Source: Penium margaritaceum (taxonomy: Eukaryota; Streptophyta; Zygnematophyceae; Desmidiales; Peniaceae). From it: 64,000 bases of DNA. The DNA is taken from the NCBI GenBank assembly GCA_023375785.1, contig SZWC01004728.1, positions 62,001 through 126,000 of the forward strand, written 5' to 3'. Positions 1 to 10,865 of this stretch are shown piece by piece. The position numbers and the translations under genes are program-made. Every line of letters starts with the position of its first letter. Positions within the stretch are counted from its first letter, which is position 1. Below the pieces are notes generated by a model that was not told the origin of the DNA, did no database searches, and worked only from the letters and a program-made list of their open reading frames with translations.

Positions 1-1425
1 GTGTGCTCTCTTGCGTTGGTGTCAATACCTCTGCCTCCGCTGCACGCACATGACCCTCATCTTCCAAGCTCTTTTCTGCCATTATCTGTAATATGTAGAG
101 CCTGTAAACCCGTGGGACCTATGCCACGAGATCCTTCTTGGCGTAGAGGACCTTGATGTCCTCGTTCCTGGCGATGACAGCCTTCTTCTGTGTGAACACC
201 ACCGTCATGTTGTTCTCCATTATTCTTGACACAGACAGGAGGCTTGCCATAAAGGAGGGCATGAAGACCACATTACGTAGCCATATACCCTTCTTTGCAC
301 CATTGAGGCTGATGCTGATGAGCTTGTTCCCACGCCCTTTGCGTTCAGAACGCTACCGTTTGCGCATCTCAACCGCCAATCGGTGGGGCCGATGGAGACA
401 AATCCAGCCTGGTCGTTGCTAGAGTGATGACCCATGCCTGAGCCAAGCCCAAAAGCTCCAGGCCTGAGCAGCGCCGCTTCTTTTGCCAGAGGCGTGCTCT
501 GTGCCATCATGTTGGTGGCTTCTTTGCCAACTTTTCTACTGCCTTTGTTCCTACTGCTTCCGCGGTCTTCCTTCTTTGGTGACCTGCACTCTCTTGCCCA
601 CTGCCCAGGTTTCCCACAATTGTGGCAGTTGTCCTGTTGCTTTGGAGCCTTGCCGCCATTGTTGCCTCTGCCACCACCGCTTCAGTTGCCGCCTTTCTGA
701 CCAGAGGCTCACCCTTTGCTCCCGCGGCCACCATAGAATGTGGCATAGGCTGAGAAATTAGCCTCACTTGTGCTACGGTGCATGGCCTCATTTCGCACCT
801 ACACAACACTGCCGTGTATGTCAGGTCGTCCTCCTTCCAGCCGCCCATGACAGCGATCACTAGGCTCCAGCTCTCCGGTAGTGCCATAAGTAGGATCCTG
901 GCTTGCATGTTTTTGTCAAGGTCCCAGTTCATCTGGCGAGCCTCGCTAAGGAGTCCTTCAAACTCCTGTAGGAGATCCGGGATTGATCAGCCTCATTCAC
1001 CCGCATGCTGATCAGCCGTTGTACGATGAATATTCTATTTGCGAGGAAGGTGGATTGGTGCCCGCACTTGAGCTTGTCGTGAGCTTCGGATGTCAGCGTG
1101 TATCCGGCAATGATGGGAAATTACTTCTTAGCAGTCGCATTGCTGAGAAATGACATGGAAATATCATTCCGTTCCATCCATGCCTCGTGCTCGGGTGAGC
1201 CCACCGCAGGAACCTTCTCCCTTCCCTTAAGTAGGTTGATGAAGCCGCGCACTTTCATTGCCAATTCAAAATGCCATCTCCAAAGCGGAAAGTCGTTCCC
1301 CTCAGAGACCGGGATGCCTCCCAAAGATCCAAGATCTTCCCAGCAGTGCATTAGCACCCATTGTTGCTCTAGTAGTTTGACCTATGATAGCCTTTGTTGA
1401 GTTGGAAGAATTCTCTCCAGTAGTC
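1..1425 (-). pseudogene. Copia-1 gag and protease relic (element A)
   Basis: Minus-strand reading runs from the gag N-terminus (around 1360-1120, with the FPLWRWHFELAMKVRGF stretch typical of copia gag start) through the UBN2-type core (ALPESW motif near 870) and the zinc-knuckle area (about 600). It ends in the protease region, with a LLSVSRIMENNMTVVF-like stretch near 190-240. Gag forms the virus-like particle and protease processes the polyprotein in this family. The reading frame is broken several times. The rest of pol lies outside the window. Confidence 0.8.
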
Positions 1426-1876
1426 CCTATTATGTTTGAGGACTGCCCTGCGGTAGCCCCTAGTAATCCAAATGGGCCAGCCATTCTGGCTTCCCTTTTT
1501 TGCAATCTACGTCTCTGCTACATTGAGGCCAATGTAGGCTGATGTTAGCTAATGTTTGCTACCGGTTCAAAGGTGCAATTCCGTTGCTTACCCCTCCAGT
1601 TGATATTTGCCTGCAAAACAGAGAAGACAGATCGCACTAGCATATTGAGGGTCTTGCCTGAAACGGTAGAGAGTGTCCTAGTTTAGACCAAAGGGTCGTG
1701 CCTCCAAGGGCAGAGCTTGTCCTTGGTCCCTGTGTGCTGGGTGTAAGTTCAACCATTATGGTTGATGAAGCGGATGAAGCTGATGGAGCTGATGGAGATG
1801 ATGTGTGCACTTGGAGAGAGTACCCAAATTGAGCGAAGCGTGCCTTACAACTAGTCACTGTGGGCCCAAAACCCTT

Positions 1877-2560
1877 TGTCCACCGGCTTGAGGCAAAGGG
1901 ACTAGAAAACTGGGCCAACACAATACCGCGTACCATCCACTCCTAGCATTTCAGCTAGGAGAAGAAACCACCCTCAGGATCACGCTTCCACACTGATAAA
2001 TTCCTAGGTAATCACTTGCTAGCAATAGTGTCCACTTAACACTTGGTCACTTTCGCGCGAGATGCTAGTCAAAGACTAACTCTTGGGGTTTAGAAAAACC
2101 AGTGTCTTCTTTATAATGCTCCCTTGTTGGATAACTCTATGAGGAGTATCTAAGGCCAGATTGTGTAATTGGAATGACGAATGAGCCTGGTACATGTAGT
2201 CCTAGGCCTGAATTCTGAGATATGTGGGTAGTGGCACTTTTGGAATGGTCACTCCACACCACCTAACAAGTTTGCCAATTGGCCCATCCACTGACGGCCG
2301 AGTGGAGCACTCTCCTCATGCATGGAGAAATGTCTAAGAAGCTTCCCCTATGCAAGAAGGTCAAAAACCTTCCTGTGCTCATCTAGGCTTGATCGTAAGA
2401 CCTCTTGTTCCTAAGTCCACCATGCCATCAGTTACTCTACACTTATGGTGTCTTGCTTGGACTTGCACCACGAATAAGGTTTGTGGGACTTACTCCAAGG
2501 AATAGTGCATGCCCAGTCTGTCCGTCAAGCCATATCAGTGGCCATGTGGCATATGAGAAC
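1877..2560 (-). repeat. Copia-1 LTR, diverged, 5' LTR of element A
   Basis: The left end (TGTCCACCGG on the plus strand) corresponds to the LTR 3' terminus, and the primer-site relic at 1860-1874 (minus strand GGGTTTTGGGCCCA) follows directly. Internal landmarks of the family remain, such as the GGACTTACTCCAAGGAATAGTGC-type U3 repeat at about 2490-2510. The right end dissolves at about 2560, where plus-oriented LTR sequence takes over. Confidence 0.65.
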
Positions 2561-3691
2561 AACGCACCAGAGGCAGAAACTAAAGAAGCATTTGTTGATC
2601 TAAGCCCCAAGAGTTTGCTCCTCGCGCGAAATTGACTAGGTACTAACAACAAAACGCAAGAAAGAGACTCCAATGAATTGCTCAGTGCGGAACCATGATT
2701 CTAAGGATGATATCTTCTCCTAGTTACAATACTAGGAGCGTACGACAAGTCCCATAGTGTTGACCTTGTTTTTTAGTCCGTTGCCTCACGTTGGTTGATA
2801 AAGGTTATGGGACCACACTGACTAGTTGTAAAGCATGATTTTGTGTGCTCTCTTGCCCTTTTTGTCTCATAGTGCGCATCAGATCCATCAGCTTCATCAA
2901 CTCTTTCTGCTCCATCAGCTCCAACGGTGGTTGCTGGCACTAAGCAAACAAGGGCCAAGGATAAGCTCAACCCTTGAAGGTACGACCCTAGGGCCCAAAC
3001 CACAGTAAGCTCTGCCCTTGAAGGCACGACCCTAAGTTTGCTAGAGTGCATTCTTCTTTCTTTGCACGTGATCACCAGTTAAGGAGTAAGCAACAGATCT
3101 ATACTTTCTACACTGGTAGCAGACAATAGCCCACATCGGCCTACATCAGCCTTGAAGAAATAGAGAAGTAGAGAAGCAAACAAGTAGTATGACGACACCC
3201 TCGATGCTCACTTTTGACCAGGTCAATAGTGGGATGTGAAAGTTCACACAAAAACGTTTTCCCTTGTGGAAATGAAAATTTGAGATTTTCATGAGGATAC
3301 GTGGCTACTTCAAGCTGTTCCTTAGTGAGAAGTTTGAACCTTCAAAATCAGATGTTGGATATGAAGTGTGGTGTGTCAGAAATGACATGGGGCTTGCAAT
3401 TCTTGTGATCTTAGTACACGAGTCATAACATGACCACCTCTAAGGTATAAAGCTTTTATGAAAGGCTTATGAGAAGCTTGCACGTGTACACAAACAAACG
3501 GCTCTTATAAATCACCACTTCATCCTTCAAAAGATGACTTCGATGAGGGTGAGCAAGGGAGAGTCGATTATGGACTTCCTATTGCAGTTTGAAGAAGTGC
3601 TGAAACAATTAATCAAAATGAACTGGAAAATTGTCACCAACATGCACGCAGTGATCCTCCTCATGCCCTACATGAAGGCTGGGGTCCTTTG
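2561..3691 (+). mobile_element. Copia-1 fragment K: LTR 3' part, primer site, leader, gag start
   Basis: Plus-strand remnant comprising the 3' part of a Copia-1 LTR (about 2565-2800), a degenerate initiator-tRNA half primer site (2802-2817, AGGTTATGGGACCACA), a leader, and gag from ATG 3189 to 3691. Gag shows the conserved MTSMRVSKGESIMDFLLQFE stretch at 3534. It is cut off at 3692 by a minus-oriented LTR. It is joined head to head with the LTR of element A on its left. Broken, old. Confidence 0.8.
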
Positions 3692-4462
3692 TGTCAACAA
3701 GCCTGAGGCAACAGACTAGAAAACAAGGTCGACACAATGGCACTTGCCGTCCGCTCCTAGTGTTGCAACTACGAGGGGATATAACCCTCACAATCACAGT
3801 TCCACACTGAGCTGTTCATAGGAATCTCTTCCTTGCACTGTGTTTTTAGCACCTGCTCACTTCCGCGCAAAGAACTAGCTCCTAGTGCTTAGACCAACCA
3901 ATGTTTCTCTCGTGGACAACTCTCTGAGGACAACTCTGTGAGGAGTCTCAAAGGTAAGAACTGTAATCAATGAGAAGCAACTGACGGGCTTTTATAGTCC
4001 TGGAGCCAGCTTGTAGCGTAGGCACGGAGTGGCTCCTTAGATAAGCTTCTTTGGGGACAATCTAGATTGCATCATCCCCCCTGCCTACATGGATCTCCTT
4101 CTGACCGCCAAGTGGCGGGAGCAACCTGGAAGGACCTTGGAATGTTCTGAGATGTCTCTTAGAACCTTCCTGTCCCCCTTTTGCTCACAAAGGAAATTAG
4201 TCACTAGGTTGGGATTTAGCCTAGTGACCTCTCCCTCTAGAAACTAACTCTAGAACGTCTAGGCCATAAGGGGTGGTCCTTGGCAATATTTACTAGCTAC
4301 AGTATCCACTTTAGACCAAGTGGACTTGCTCCAAAGAGGCTGTGCATGACTTCTCTATCTGTAGAAGACTTTAAGAACTTACTCCAAGGGAGCAGTACAT
4401 GCCTAGTCCGTCTTGTTTCTGTGCAAATGTCAGCTATGGACGAGGAGCATATCAGGTCAACA
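3692..4462 (-). repeat. Copia-1 LTR (first unit of tandem array)
   Basis: A 771-bp LTR. The plus strand begins TGTCAACAAGCC and ends AGGTCAACA, so on the minus strand it runs TGTTGACCTGATATG to TTGACA. A TATA-like box (minus TATAAAAG, about 3988-3996) sits where the family promoter should be. On its left it abuts gag of fragment K. On its right it is followed by a 3'-terminal pol remnant, which marks it as the 3' LTR of a mostly deleted minus-strand element. Confidence 0.85.
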
Positions 4463-4615
4463 AACTTGCCCTTGCACCTCTGTCCACTAGCTATGAGATA
4501 TCTCCTCTCTCCAGTACTCTTGGCCTCCGTCTTCGTCGACTGTGTTTACCATATAGATGCCTCGGGTACCTGCTGCAATTCACTATGAAGTGCCTTTGTC
4601 ATGCAATCTACAAGC
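4463..4615 (-). pseudogene. Copia-1 RNase H tail and 3' untranslated remnant
   Basis: These 153 bp between two LTRs contain the last RNase H residues of copia pol (minus strand LVDCMTKAL near 4600) and the 3' untranslated part next to the LTR. The rest of the internal region of this copy is gone. The RNase H piece joins the next LTR almost exactly at that LTR's terminus. This is best explained by recombination or deletion within a tandem array of copies. Confidence 0.75.
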
Positions 4616-5385
4616 TTACAACCTGCCGAAGGCGATGGTCTAGAAAAAAGGTTCCGATACAATGGTTCCCACAGACGGCTCTTGGTATTGCAACAAGGAG
4701 GAATATCACACTCAGAGCCAAGGTTCTCCACTGAGCAGTTCATACGAATCACTTCCGTTTACAGTGTCCTTAGTACCTGGTCACTTTCGCGGAAGGAGCG
4801 AACTCCTGGGGCTTACACCAACCAATGCTTCTTTAGTGTCTTCCTCTATAGGACAGCTCAATGAGGAGTCTCAAAGGTAAGAACTGTTCTCAATGATAGG
4901 CAACTGACAGGTCATTATAGTCGTAGAGACATCCTCTAGCCTAGGCGCGTAGTGGCTCCTTGGATGAGCAACTTTGGAGGCAATCTAGAGAGCATCTGTC
5001 CCCCTACCTACATGGTACTCCCTGTGACTGCCAAGTTGCGCCTGCCACCAGGAAGAACCTTGGGATGTTCTAAGATGTCCCTTAGAACCTTCCTATCCCC
5101 CTTTTGGTCACAAAGAGAATTAGTCCCTCGGCTGGGATTTGACCCAGTGACCTCTCGCTTGAGTGTCTATCTCTAGAATGTCTGAGCCACAAGGAGTTGT
5201 CTCAAGTAGTGTTTGCTGGCTATATAATCAAGATTAAACCAAGGGGACTTGCTCCAAAGGAGCAGTGCATGCCTTGTCTATCTAGACCAGATTTAGGACA
5301 CTTACTCCAAGGGAGCAATGCAAACCTAGTCCGTCGTGTGCCTGTCCAAATGTCAGCTATGGACAAGTAGCATATCAGGTCAACA
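4616..5385 (-). repeat. Copia-1 LTR, 3' LTR of element B
   Basis: About 770 bp, with the right end at CATATCAGGTCAACA (minus TGTTGACC) and the left end at TTACAACCTGCC. The polypurine-like tract of the family lies just outside, at 5386-5400 (minus GCAAGGGAGATAT). It has the same length and landmarks as the LTRs at 3692 and 10096. Confidence 0.85.
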
Positions 5386-5484
5386 ATATCTCCCTTGCAC
5401 CTCTCTCCATTAGCTCTGAGATATCTCCTCTCTCCACCAGTATTGGCCTCTGTCCTTGATGGCTACGTTGACCATACGGATGCC

Positions 5485-8400
5485 TCAAGTACCTGCAAAG
5501 TGCAATTTGCTGTCAAGCGCATTTGTCATACAATCTGCAAGCATCTTCTTGGTCTCGACGTATTGTAGGTCCACGATCTCCATTACGACCAGGTCACATA
5601 AGTAGTGGTACCTGATGTCGATGTGCTTGGCCTGCTGAGAGATGACATCATCTTGTGCCATTTTCATGGCACTTTTTTTGTCGATGCGTACCTCTGTTGC
5701 TTCCATTTGTGGCACTTTCATCTCAGCAAGCAAACACCGTAGCCATTGTGTCTCTCTGCGTGCTTCTTGCAGAGCAATGTACTCTGTCTCAGCGGTAGAG
5801 AGGCATACACCGTCTTAATTTCTGCTTGCCTAAGAGACTGTACCACCGTTCAAAAGAAACACAAAGCCCGAGGAGTACTTTCTTTCATCGATTCTTCCTC
5901 CCCCGTGGGCGTCTGTGTAGCACACCAGCCGTAGCGAGTCAAATTCCTCTTGGCCTCTGGACTGGAGTCCCATGTTTCGTGTCTTTTGTAGATAGCGCAT
6001 GATGCACATTACTGCTTGCCTGGCTGTGGCCCTGGATTGGCCACAAACGTGCTTACTTGTCCCACAGCATAGCAAATGTTAGGGCGTGTTCCAACCATGG
6101 CATACATGAGGCCGCTGACAGCACACTCGTAGGGAATGTTCTCCATGTCACACCATTCTGCTCCCGTGTTGTGGCTAATGGAGGAGGAGAGCTTGATGTC
6201 TGTTGTTATGGGTGTGCTGATAGGCTTGCAGTCCTCCATGTTGTAGCACTTGAGGACCTCCATGATGTACATGGTCTGGTTCAGCTCGATGGTACGTGCT
6301 GCTTGATTGTAGTGGATGGCTATCATGAGGTACACCTCCAGCGGACCCATATCCTTCGTCTTGAACCTGTTGTTGAGATCTGTCTTCAGTTTGTTCAACA
6401 GCTCACCTGACGATGATCAAATAATCACATCATCCACGTACAGTGCAACCAGCATCAAGCCTTCCATATCTTCCTGCACATAGCCACTAGGGTCATTCAT
6501 ACAGTGCGTGAAGGTGAGTACGGCTATGAAACCGTCCATCTCCTTGTACCACATCCTTTCACCTTGTTTCATTCCGTAGAGTGCTTTGACCAGTTTGCAA
6601 ACCTTTCCCCCGTGGAGCTTTTACTCCCTCGGGCACTTCCATCAGCATTCTTTGTCTATCTTCCTGTAGAGGAAAACGGTCTTGACGTCCATCTGGTGGA
6701 CCTCCACACCTTTTATAGCAGCGATGCCCAACATGGATCTGATGGAGGCAAATGTGACCATAGGCGCAAAGGTCTCCTCGTACTTTGAGCCCAAACTCAG
6801 GAAAAATCACTTTGCTACAACTCTTGCCTCGTACTTGTCAATATGACCATCCTACTTGAACTTTTTCCGCAGTACCCATTTTGACACTACCACATGGGCG
6901 TTTGGAGGCCTGCCCACCAGGACCCATGTTCCATTCTCTTCAATAGATGCGAGTTTACTTTCCACTTCCGCCTTCCACTTGGCCGCATCTGGCATGTTCA
7001 TAGCCTTTACTATGTTCACAAGCTCTCCCTAGGACAAGCGTGACCAGCTCAGGCCGGTGCATTCCGCACACTTTGCATCGTACTTGGGCAGCGGTTTCTT
7101 TTGGCGCGTACTACGCTAAAGTGTAGTTGGTGGTGCTTCAAGGCTTAGTTGCTTCTGTTGCTCCTGCGCTTCCACTGATCCATTGTTTGAAGGAGAGCAC
7201 TAGGCCCTAGATTTTGACTCAGAGGCCTTGGAGGACTCAGACTCAATGTCAAAGTTCGTCCCTCTCTCAGTCTGCAAAGCCACTCTCCTTAGAGAACCAT
7301 CCTTCACTTGCACCATCTGCCAGTTCTCAAGTGCCTGATTAATTGACTCAAGCAAAACAACCCACTCTCCTGATTTGGGAGCATGGACAAGATCCAGCGA
7401 CTGTGAATTGCCAAGCATCCTTTCATTCAACTCCACAACTCGACTCTTGATAAGCTTTTAAGCCGCTTGGTCCCACGGCCTGTACGCCTTGTGTGCACTG
7501 TCATATCCGACCATTACACACTTGCGAGCGCGTGCATCAAGTTTGCCACTTCCATCTCCTACTTGGACCGTTGCCGATGTAGTACAACGAAAGACCCTCA
7601 AGTGTGAGGCACTGGCTTCTTCCAAGACCAAGCCTCGTGTGGTGTCCTGAGCTACTACTCTTGTTGCTTCTTACCACGCCTTCTAAGCGCAACCACCAAA
7701 GTGAGATTCACAACGTAGCAAGCAGTTTTTGCAGCTTCAACTTAGAAGCAAGGTGGCAGTTTGGTGTCAAAGAGCATGCTTCTTGTTATGCGGGGGATAG
7801 TCTGATTCCTCTTCTTGGCAACTCCATTACTTTGGAGAGTGTAAGGCGTAGTAGTCCGGTTGTTGATGTCGTGTTGGCGCAACTAGCCTTTGCATGCCTC
7901 GTACTCACCACCGTTGTCTGTGCACAGTGCCTTGACATTCTTGCTTGTCTGCCGCTTTTCCATGGCAACAAACTTTTTCACATTCTCCTTGACCTCTCCC
8001 TTTGTCTTGAGGAAGTAGATCCACATCTTGGGACTGTGATCATGGATAGAGGTGAAGAGGGACTTGTTGCCATCGTTTGAAGGAGTGCGGAATGGTCCGC
8101 ACACATCAGGGTGAATCAAGTCCAAGATTGCTGCCGCACGTTGTTCATTGCGCTCTAAGAGCTTTGTCTTTGCTTTGCCTTGGGGGCATGGCTCACATAG
8201 CTTCTCGCACTTTCCCTTGTCCTTGGCCTTGCATCCCTCCATCCCATGAACCACTTTGTGCTGCTGCATAGCTTGCAGTGTGATGTCAACTAATGGCCAG
8301 ACCGCCTGTGCCACAGTTTAGCATATGTGTCGGTGGAGTTGGCAGCTATGGTGATGGCCTGTGGTGCAACATCAGGCTTTTGAGACTTGGGCTCTTAAAC

Positions 8401-8850
8401 TACTGCATATCCCTGATTTGTACTCTCAAGGGGCTTGGTGTACATCACGTAGAGCCCATCAACTCTTGAGACCCGTGCGACAAGACTCTCCTTGGGATAG
8501 GAGATCTTGATGTCCTTGTTCTTGACAATCATGGCCTCCTCCTTCCTGAAGACGACCGTCATGTCATGATCCGAGATTTTGGACACCGACAAGAGGTTTG
8601 CCGCAAAAGACAGCATGTAGACAAAGTTCTCTAGCTTCAAGTCTAACCGTTCACGTTGATACTGATCAACTTATCTCCCTTGCCATTCACAAGGCTGTTG
8701 TTGGCTCATGTGAAGCAACGTTCAGTTTCCCTAATAGAGATGAACCCATCCTTCTCCCTTAAAGAGTGGTGATTTGTGCGAGAGTCGAGCCCGCACACTC
8801 CACGCTTAAGCAGTGCCGCTCTCTTTGTTGCTGTCACACTCTCCGCCATC
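5485..8850 (-). pseudogene. Copia-1 pol relic (element B): protease, integrase, RT, RNase H
   Basis: In minus-strand order: protease and GAG-pre-integrase area (8850-8390, LLSVSKISDHDMTVVF), integrase core (8314-7560, with LIHPDVCGPF and LCTDNGGEYE), a variable linker (7560-7000), RT (about 6990-6370), and RNase H (6370-5485, with AKHIDIRYHYLCDLV and the ADCMTNAL end). The order PR-IN-RT-RH is diagnostic of Ty1/copia. The frame is broken many times. The stretch 5386-5484 is 3' untranslated sequence. Confidence 0.85.
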
Positions 8851-8859
8851 ATGTTTGTC

Positions 8860-9708
8860 AACCCCTTCTTACCCTTTCCTTTGCTCTCATTTCTACCACC
8901 ATGATCTCCGTCTTCCTTCTTGGGAGCCCTGCACTCTTCTCTCAATGCTCAGGCTTGCCATAGTTATGGCACTTCCCATGTCGCTTTGAACTCTTTCCAC
9001 CGCCACCATTGCCTTTTCCTCCATCGCCACCGCTTCTGCTACAGCTCTGACCAGAAGAGGAGTTGTTGCCACAAACACCATACTGTGGAGCATAGGCTGA
9101 CATGTTATCCTCACCACCGCTGCAACGCATGGCCTTGTTGTGCACGTACTCGGACATTGCCTCATACGTCAAATCATCCTCCTTCCAACCACCAAATACG
9201 GTGATGAGAGGGCCCCACCTTTCAGGTAACACCATGAGGAGGATCATGGCCTGCATGTTGGTGTCGATTTCCTAGTTCATTTGGGTCACTTGCTGCCGGG
9301 TCCTTCAAACTACAATAGGAAGTCCAGAATTGACTCTCCCTTACTCACCCTCATCGAAATAAGGTTTTGAAGGATGAAGAGGCGCTTTGCAAGAGCCATT
9401 GATTGGTGTACACGTGCAAGCTTCTCATAAGCCTTTGATGCATGTGTGATACCTTGGAGGTGGACATGCTGTGATTCATGTACTGATGTCATAAGAATCG
9501 CAAGCACCATGTAATTTTTCACACCCCACGCTTCATATCCAGGGTCCGTTTTTGGAGGTTTAACCTCTTCTCGAAGGACCATGTTCAAGTAGCCACACAC
9601 CGTCATGCCAATCTCAAATTGCCATTTTCACAATGGAAAACATATCCCCATGAACTTTGACATCCCACTGTTGACGTGCTCGAGATTGAGCGTCGTGGGT
9701 GTCGTCAT
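8860..9708 (-). pseudogene. Copia-1 gag relic (element B)
   Basis: The ATG at 9708 (minus) begins MTTP, as in the sister copies at 3189 and 31999. The UBN2-like core follows (MALAKRLFILQNLISMRVSK at 9400-9340; VLPERWGPLITVFGGWKEDD near 9200). A Gly/Ser-rich stretch then leads to the CCHC zinc-knuckle area (KCHNYGKPEH near 8960). Gag packages the RNA in the cytoplasmic particle. Broken. The leader and primer-site relic occupy 9709-10095. Confidence 0.8.
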
Positions 9709-10095
9709 AGTGCTTCTCTCCTTCTCTCCTTCTCTGCTTTGTTGAGGCCAATGTAGGCTGATGTAGACTGTTCTGTGCTCTTGGTTTAGAAGGTGCAGAT
9801 GCATTGCTTACCCCTTCGCTGTTGATCAATTTCAAACAGAGAAGAATGTACACTAGCGAACCTAGGGTTGTGCCTCTAAGGGTAGAGCTTATCCTGGATA
9901 GGACCGAGGGGTCGTACCTCCTAGGGCTGAGCTTATCCTTGGCCCTTGTTTGCTAAGTGGGGGCACCCGCCATTAGAGCTGATGGAGCAGATGGAAAATG
10001 GATTTGATGGAGCTCATGCGTGCTGCAAGACAGAGAGGGCAAGAGATTGTGCAAAAGTGTGCCTTACAACTAGTCCTTCTAGGCCTATAATCCTT

Positions 10096-10862
10096 TGTCA
10101 ACCTGCTTGAGGCAACGGTCTAGAAAACGGGCTCAAACACAATGGATCACGTTGACCACTCTTGGTATTGTAACCAAGAGGAGATATCACCCTCAGAGCC
10201 CAGCTTCTACATTGAGCAGTTCATAGGACTCACTTTCTTGCACTTTGTTCTTAGCACATGGTCACTTTTGCGCAAGGAGCTAACTCTTGGGGCTTAGACC
10301 AACCAATGCTTCTTGAGTGTCTGCCTCTCGATGACTACTCTATAAGGAGTCTCAAAGGTAAGCAATGTACTCGATGACAGGCAACTCACAGGTTCTTATA
10401 ATCCTAGAGGTTCTAGCCTAGGCGCAAAGTGGCTCCTTGGATGAGCCACTTTGGGGGCAATCTAGATTGCATCATTTCCCCTACCTACATGGCGCAACCT
10501 GTGACTACCAAGTGCCACCAGCCACCAAGGAGGACCTTAGAATGTTTTATAATGTCTCTTAGAACCTTCCTTTCTCTCTTTTTGTCACAAAGAAAATTAG
10601 TCACTAGGCTAGGATTTGACCCAGTGACCTCTCGCTCTACAAACTAACTCTCAAACATCTACGCCACAAGGAGATGTCCTAGGTAGTGCTTACAGGCTAT
10701 ACGATCCAGTTTATACCAATGGGACTTTCTCCGAAGGAGGAATGCATGTCTTTTCCATCCGGTCTAGACTTAGGTGACTTACTCCAAAGGAGTAGTGCAT
10801 GCCTAGTCCGTCCTATGCCTGCCCAGATGTCAGCTATGGACAAGGAGCATAGAAGGTTAAAA
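10096..10862 (-). repeat. Copia-1 LTR shared by elements B and C
   Basis: A 767-bp LTR with terminal TGTCAACC on the left. Gag and leader of B lie directly to its left, and the RNase H end of C starts directly to its right at 10866. One LTR thus serves as the 5' LTR of B and the 3' LTR of C, the signature of a tandem array formed by recombination between LTRs. Confidence 0.85.
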
Positions 10863-10865
10863 CGA

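Larger units (their letters stand above)
1..2560 (-). mobile_element. Ty1/copia element A (Copia-1), 5' portion, runs off window
   Basis: Read on the minus strand this is the 5' part of a Ty1/copia retrotransposon: diverged 5' LTR (about 1877-2560), primer-site relic (1860-1874), leader, gag and the start of protease, leaving the window at base 1. The gag and protease pieces match the better preserved Copia-1 copies further right. Its LTR is the most diverged of the family here, so it is probably one of the oldest copies. It is broken in many places (a dozen or more). At its right end it meets an LTR piece of opposite orientation. Confidence 0.85.
4616..10862 (-). mobile_element. Ty1/copia element B (Copia-1), with both LTRs
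   Basis: Complete in outline on the minus strand: 5' LTR 10096-10862, degenerate primer site 10081-10095, leader, gag 9708-8860, protease, integrase, RT and RNase H down to 5485, 3' untranslated part, and 3' LTR 4616-5385. The right LTR also serves as the 3' LTR of element C, so no target-site duplication can be expected. The two LTRs differ at many positions by eye, so the copy is old. The coding part has a dozen or more breaks. Confidence 0.85.
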
